A DNA stretch of 64,000 nt, from NCBI RefSeq assembly GCF_029952955.1, contig NZ_JASATX010000001.1:372001-436000 (forward strand). The letters run 5' to 3'. The DNA is from Ruicaihuangia caeni (lineage in GTDB: Bacteria; Actinomycetota; Actinomycetes; Actinomycetales; Microbacteriaceae). Shown here piece after piece: positions 62,465 to 64,000 of the stretch. Position 1 is the stretch's first letter. Each line of letters opens with the position of its first letter. The notes below the pieces were generated by a model. It searched no databases, was not told the origin of the DNA, and saw only the letters and a program-made list of their open reading frames with translations. Both the position numbers and the translations under genes were made by a program.

Positions 62465-64000
62465 TCACTCGTCGCTCGTCGACTGATCGCTCGCAGCCGA
62501 CGACTGCTGGGCCCACTGCCCGGCCGTCAACTGCTCTGCCTGTGAGAGTACTCCGCGGAGGTTCGCGAAGTAGCTCGCCACGGCGTCTCGTTCGATGCGC
62601 AGTTCGGCGAGACGGTCATCGGCCTCCTGCACGAGCTGTGAGGTGCGCTCTTCGGCCTCGGTCACGAGGGCCTTCGCCTTGGCCTCTGCCTGCTGCATGA
62701 GCTGCTTGGCGTCGCTCTCCGCGCGTTCGCGCACCGCCGTGGCGTCGATCTTCGCCTGTGCCTCGAGTCGCTCGAGCTCCTCGCGGCGCTCTGCGGCACG
62801 GTTGCTGACATCGGCGAGCTGAGCGTTCGCCTCGTCGAGATGGGTCTGCGCCTCGGCCACCGCCGAGCGGTGGCGCTCGAGCAGTTCGCGCTCGGCAGCG
62901 TCGCGTTCGGCGGCGAGCTCCTCGTGCAGTTCGGCACGGGAGCGTTCCACCTCCTGATCAAGCGCCGAGCGGGCGGCATCCGTCTCGTGCGCGAGCTGTG
63001 CACGTACCGACTGCACCTCGGAGGCGAGTTCGGCTCGCTGAGCATCGATGTCACGGGCGAGGTCGGCGCGTTGCTTCTCGACCTCGGCCGCGAGGGCAGC
63101 CCTGGTGGCGTGGTCGTGCGTCTCCAATTCGGCGCGGATGCTGCGCGTCTCCGCCTCGAGCGCCGTGCGCGCTTGCGCGATCTCGGCCTCGAGCTGAGCC
63201 CGCGCTGCTTCGATCTCGCGCTGCAGCGACTCCCGAGTCTGCTCGACCTCAGCAGCCAGTTGCGCCCGCGTCTCCTCGCTCTCTCGGGCGAGCGCTGCGG
63301 TGGTGCGATCGACATCGGCAGCGAGCTCGGCGCGAGTCCTGGCCACCTCGGCGGCGAGTTCGGTGGTGGTCCGCTCGACGTGCTCGTCGAGTTCGAGTCG
63401 CTTGCGGGCGAGTTCGGCGTCCAGAGCCGAGCGCGCCTGTGCGGTCTCGCTCGCGAGCGCTTCACGGGTCTCGGCGACCTCGCGTTCGAGCGCGTCCCTG
63501 CGGCGCTGCACCTCTGCGTCGAGATCGGCTTGCGTGCGCTCCACCCGCTGGCGCAGGTCGTTGTCGATGGTCTCGCGCTCGAGCGCGAGCGCCGTGCGAG
63601 CCTCGGTGAGCTCGGCTTCGAGCATTTCGCGCATCGAGCGCTGGTCGCGGTCGAGGCGCTCTCGAAGCGCGTCTTCCTCTGCCATGAGCGTTGCCCGGCG
63701 CTCAGTGGTCTCGCGTTCGAGGTCTGCGATGGTGCGCTCGCGCTCTTCGGCGAGCCGCGCGGTCTCGCGCTCGATCTCCGCGTTGAGCGCCGCGCGGGCG
63801 CCGTCGATCTCGGCAGCCAGCGCTTCCCGGGTGGTTCGCGCCTCGTTCTCGAGTGCCGCGCGCGTGGTCTCTGTCTCCTGGGCGAGCGACTCAGTCACGG
63901 TCTTGCGTTCGCGTTCGAGCAGTTCGCGCTGGAGGTTCACCTCGCGCTCCACGTCGCTGCGCTGCTGCTCGAGGTCGCGCTCGAGCTCTGCGCGGCGCGT
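62465..64000 (-). CDS. Long coiled-coil protein with 11-residue repeats, 5'-truncated
   Basis: At least 511 residues of uninterrupted frame that continues past the right edge, so the true start is unseen (an in-frame GTG at 63952 is not convincing). Almost the whole part is alpha-helical: about thirty consecutive 11-residue units of pattern xxRAxLxxExx (DNA 62912-63901), then a more ordinary coiled coil with AQAKIDATAVRERAESDAKQ and a short Ser/Asp-rich tail. It resembles cytoskeletal or polarity proteins of actinobacteria (Scy/FilP-like), but I do not recognise a named family. Its downstream neighbour is the AI-2E-family gene; the DivIVA-domain gene lies 2.4 kb away. Confidence 0.85.
   Translation of the reverse strand, partial: TRRAELERDLEQQRSDVEREVNLQRELLERERKTVTESLAQETETTRAALENEARTTREALAAEIDGARAALNAEIERETARLAEERERTIADLERETTERRATLMAEEDALRERLDRDQRSMREMLEAELTEARTALALERETIDNDLRQRVERTQADLDAEVQRRRDALEREVAETREALASETAQARSALDAELARKRLELDEHVERTTTELAAEVARTRAELAADVDRTTAALARESEETRAQLAAEVEQTRESLQREIEAARAQLEAEIAQARTALEAETRSIRAELETHDHATRAALAAEVEKQRADLARDIDAQRAELASEVQSVRAQLAHETDAARSALDQEVERSRAELHEELAAERDAAERELLERHRSAVAEAQTHLDEANAQLADVSNRAAERREELERLEAQAKIDATAVRERAESDAKQLMQQAEAKAKALVTEAEERTSQLVQEADDRLAELRIERDAVASYFANLRGVLSQAEQLTAGQWAQQSSAASDQSTSDE
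62912..63901 (-). repeat. Hendecad (11-residue, 33-bp) repeat array
   Basis: About thirty in-register units such as TTREALAAEID, GARAALNAEIE, ETREALASETA, QARSALDAELA, ETRAQLAAEVE and AARAQLEAEIA, with no insertion or deletion. Position 3 is usually Arg, position 4 Ala/Glu, position 6 Leu, and positions 8-11 acidic and aliphatic. The 33-bp period is visible in the DNA, but units are too diverged for recent duplication. Confidence 0.85.

Overview
The window is high-GC actinobacterial DNA, most likely from a member of the Microbacteriaceae (Agromyces/Leucobacter/Microbacterium-like). The reasons are the dense GC-rich coding on both strands, frequent GTG/TTG starts, the gene orders rpsP-khpA-rimM-trmD, rnhB-DUF2469-yraN-yifB-dprA-xerC and yceD-rpmF-rnc-mutM-smc-ftsY-ffh, a DtxR/IdeR-type iron operator, and several apparently leaderless transcripts. 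It reads as normal chromosome. I see no phage, insertion sequence, CRISPR array, tRNA or rRNA.

Layout. 1-4.4 kb: MoxR ATPase, DUF58 protein and transglutaminase-like membrane protein. 4.4-9.0 kb: a coenzyme F420 locus with cofC, convergent cofD, and a three-gene ABC importer resembling the proposed F420-0 transporter. 9.1-13.9 kb: a divergent operon for reductive pyrimidine/hydantoin breakdown (N-carbamoyl-beta-alanine amidohydrolase, dihydropyrimidinase, luciferase-like F420 enzyme, beta-alanine-type aminotransferase). 14-19.1 kb: a ferric-siderophore reductase and ABC importer under an iron box. 19.1-38.5 kb: the yceD-rpmF-rnc-mutM block, smc, a phosphatase, an 81-bp hairpin-bearing tandem repeat, ftsY, a nucleobase permease with alcohol and aldehyde dehydrogenases, an MFS transporter, ffh, a second luciferase-like enzyme and a YbdK-type ligase. 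38.7-48.8 kb: ribosome-maturation genes, a TetR regulator, rplS, lepB, rnhB, DUF2469, yraN, yifB, dprA, xerC and an M23-family protein. 49-59.5 kb: rpsB-tsf-pyrH and frr-cdsA, split by a 6-kb island (TRAP transporter, two dehydrogenases, IclR regulator). 59.5-64 kb: DivIVA-domain protein, secreted lysozyme-fold protein, zinc-ribbon protein, AI-2E-family transporter, and a coiled-coil protein that runs off the right edge.

How the parts fit. F420 links the left half: cofC/cofD build F420-0 from FO, the neighbouring importer may bring in a deazaflavin, and the pyrimidine operon carries a predicted F420-dependent enzyme. The NCS1 permease at 28.9 kb is a plausible nucleobase or hydantoin supplier for that operon. 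Two nearly identical inverted repeats, one upstream of the TRAP/oxidoreductase divergon and one upstream of iclR, mark a likely self-contained regulon. The most unusual items are the F420 cassette with the pyrimidine operon, the 81-bp repeat array, the run of about thirty 11-residue repeats in the terminal coiled-coil protein, matched promoters of rpsP and rplS, and a short leader ORF ahead of the NCS1 permease. All functional calls come from motif and family recognition by eye; no database search was possible.
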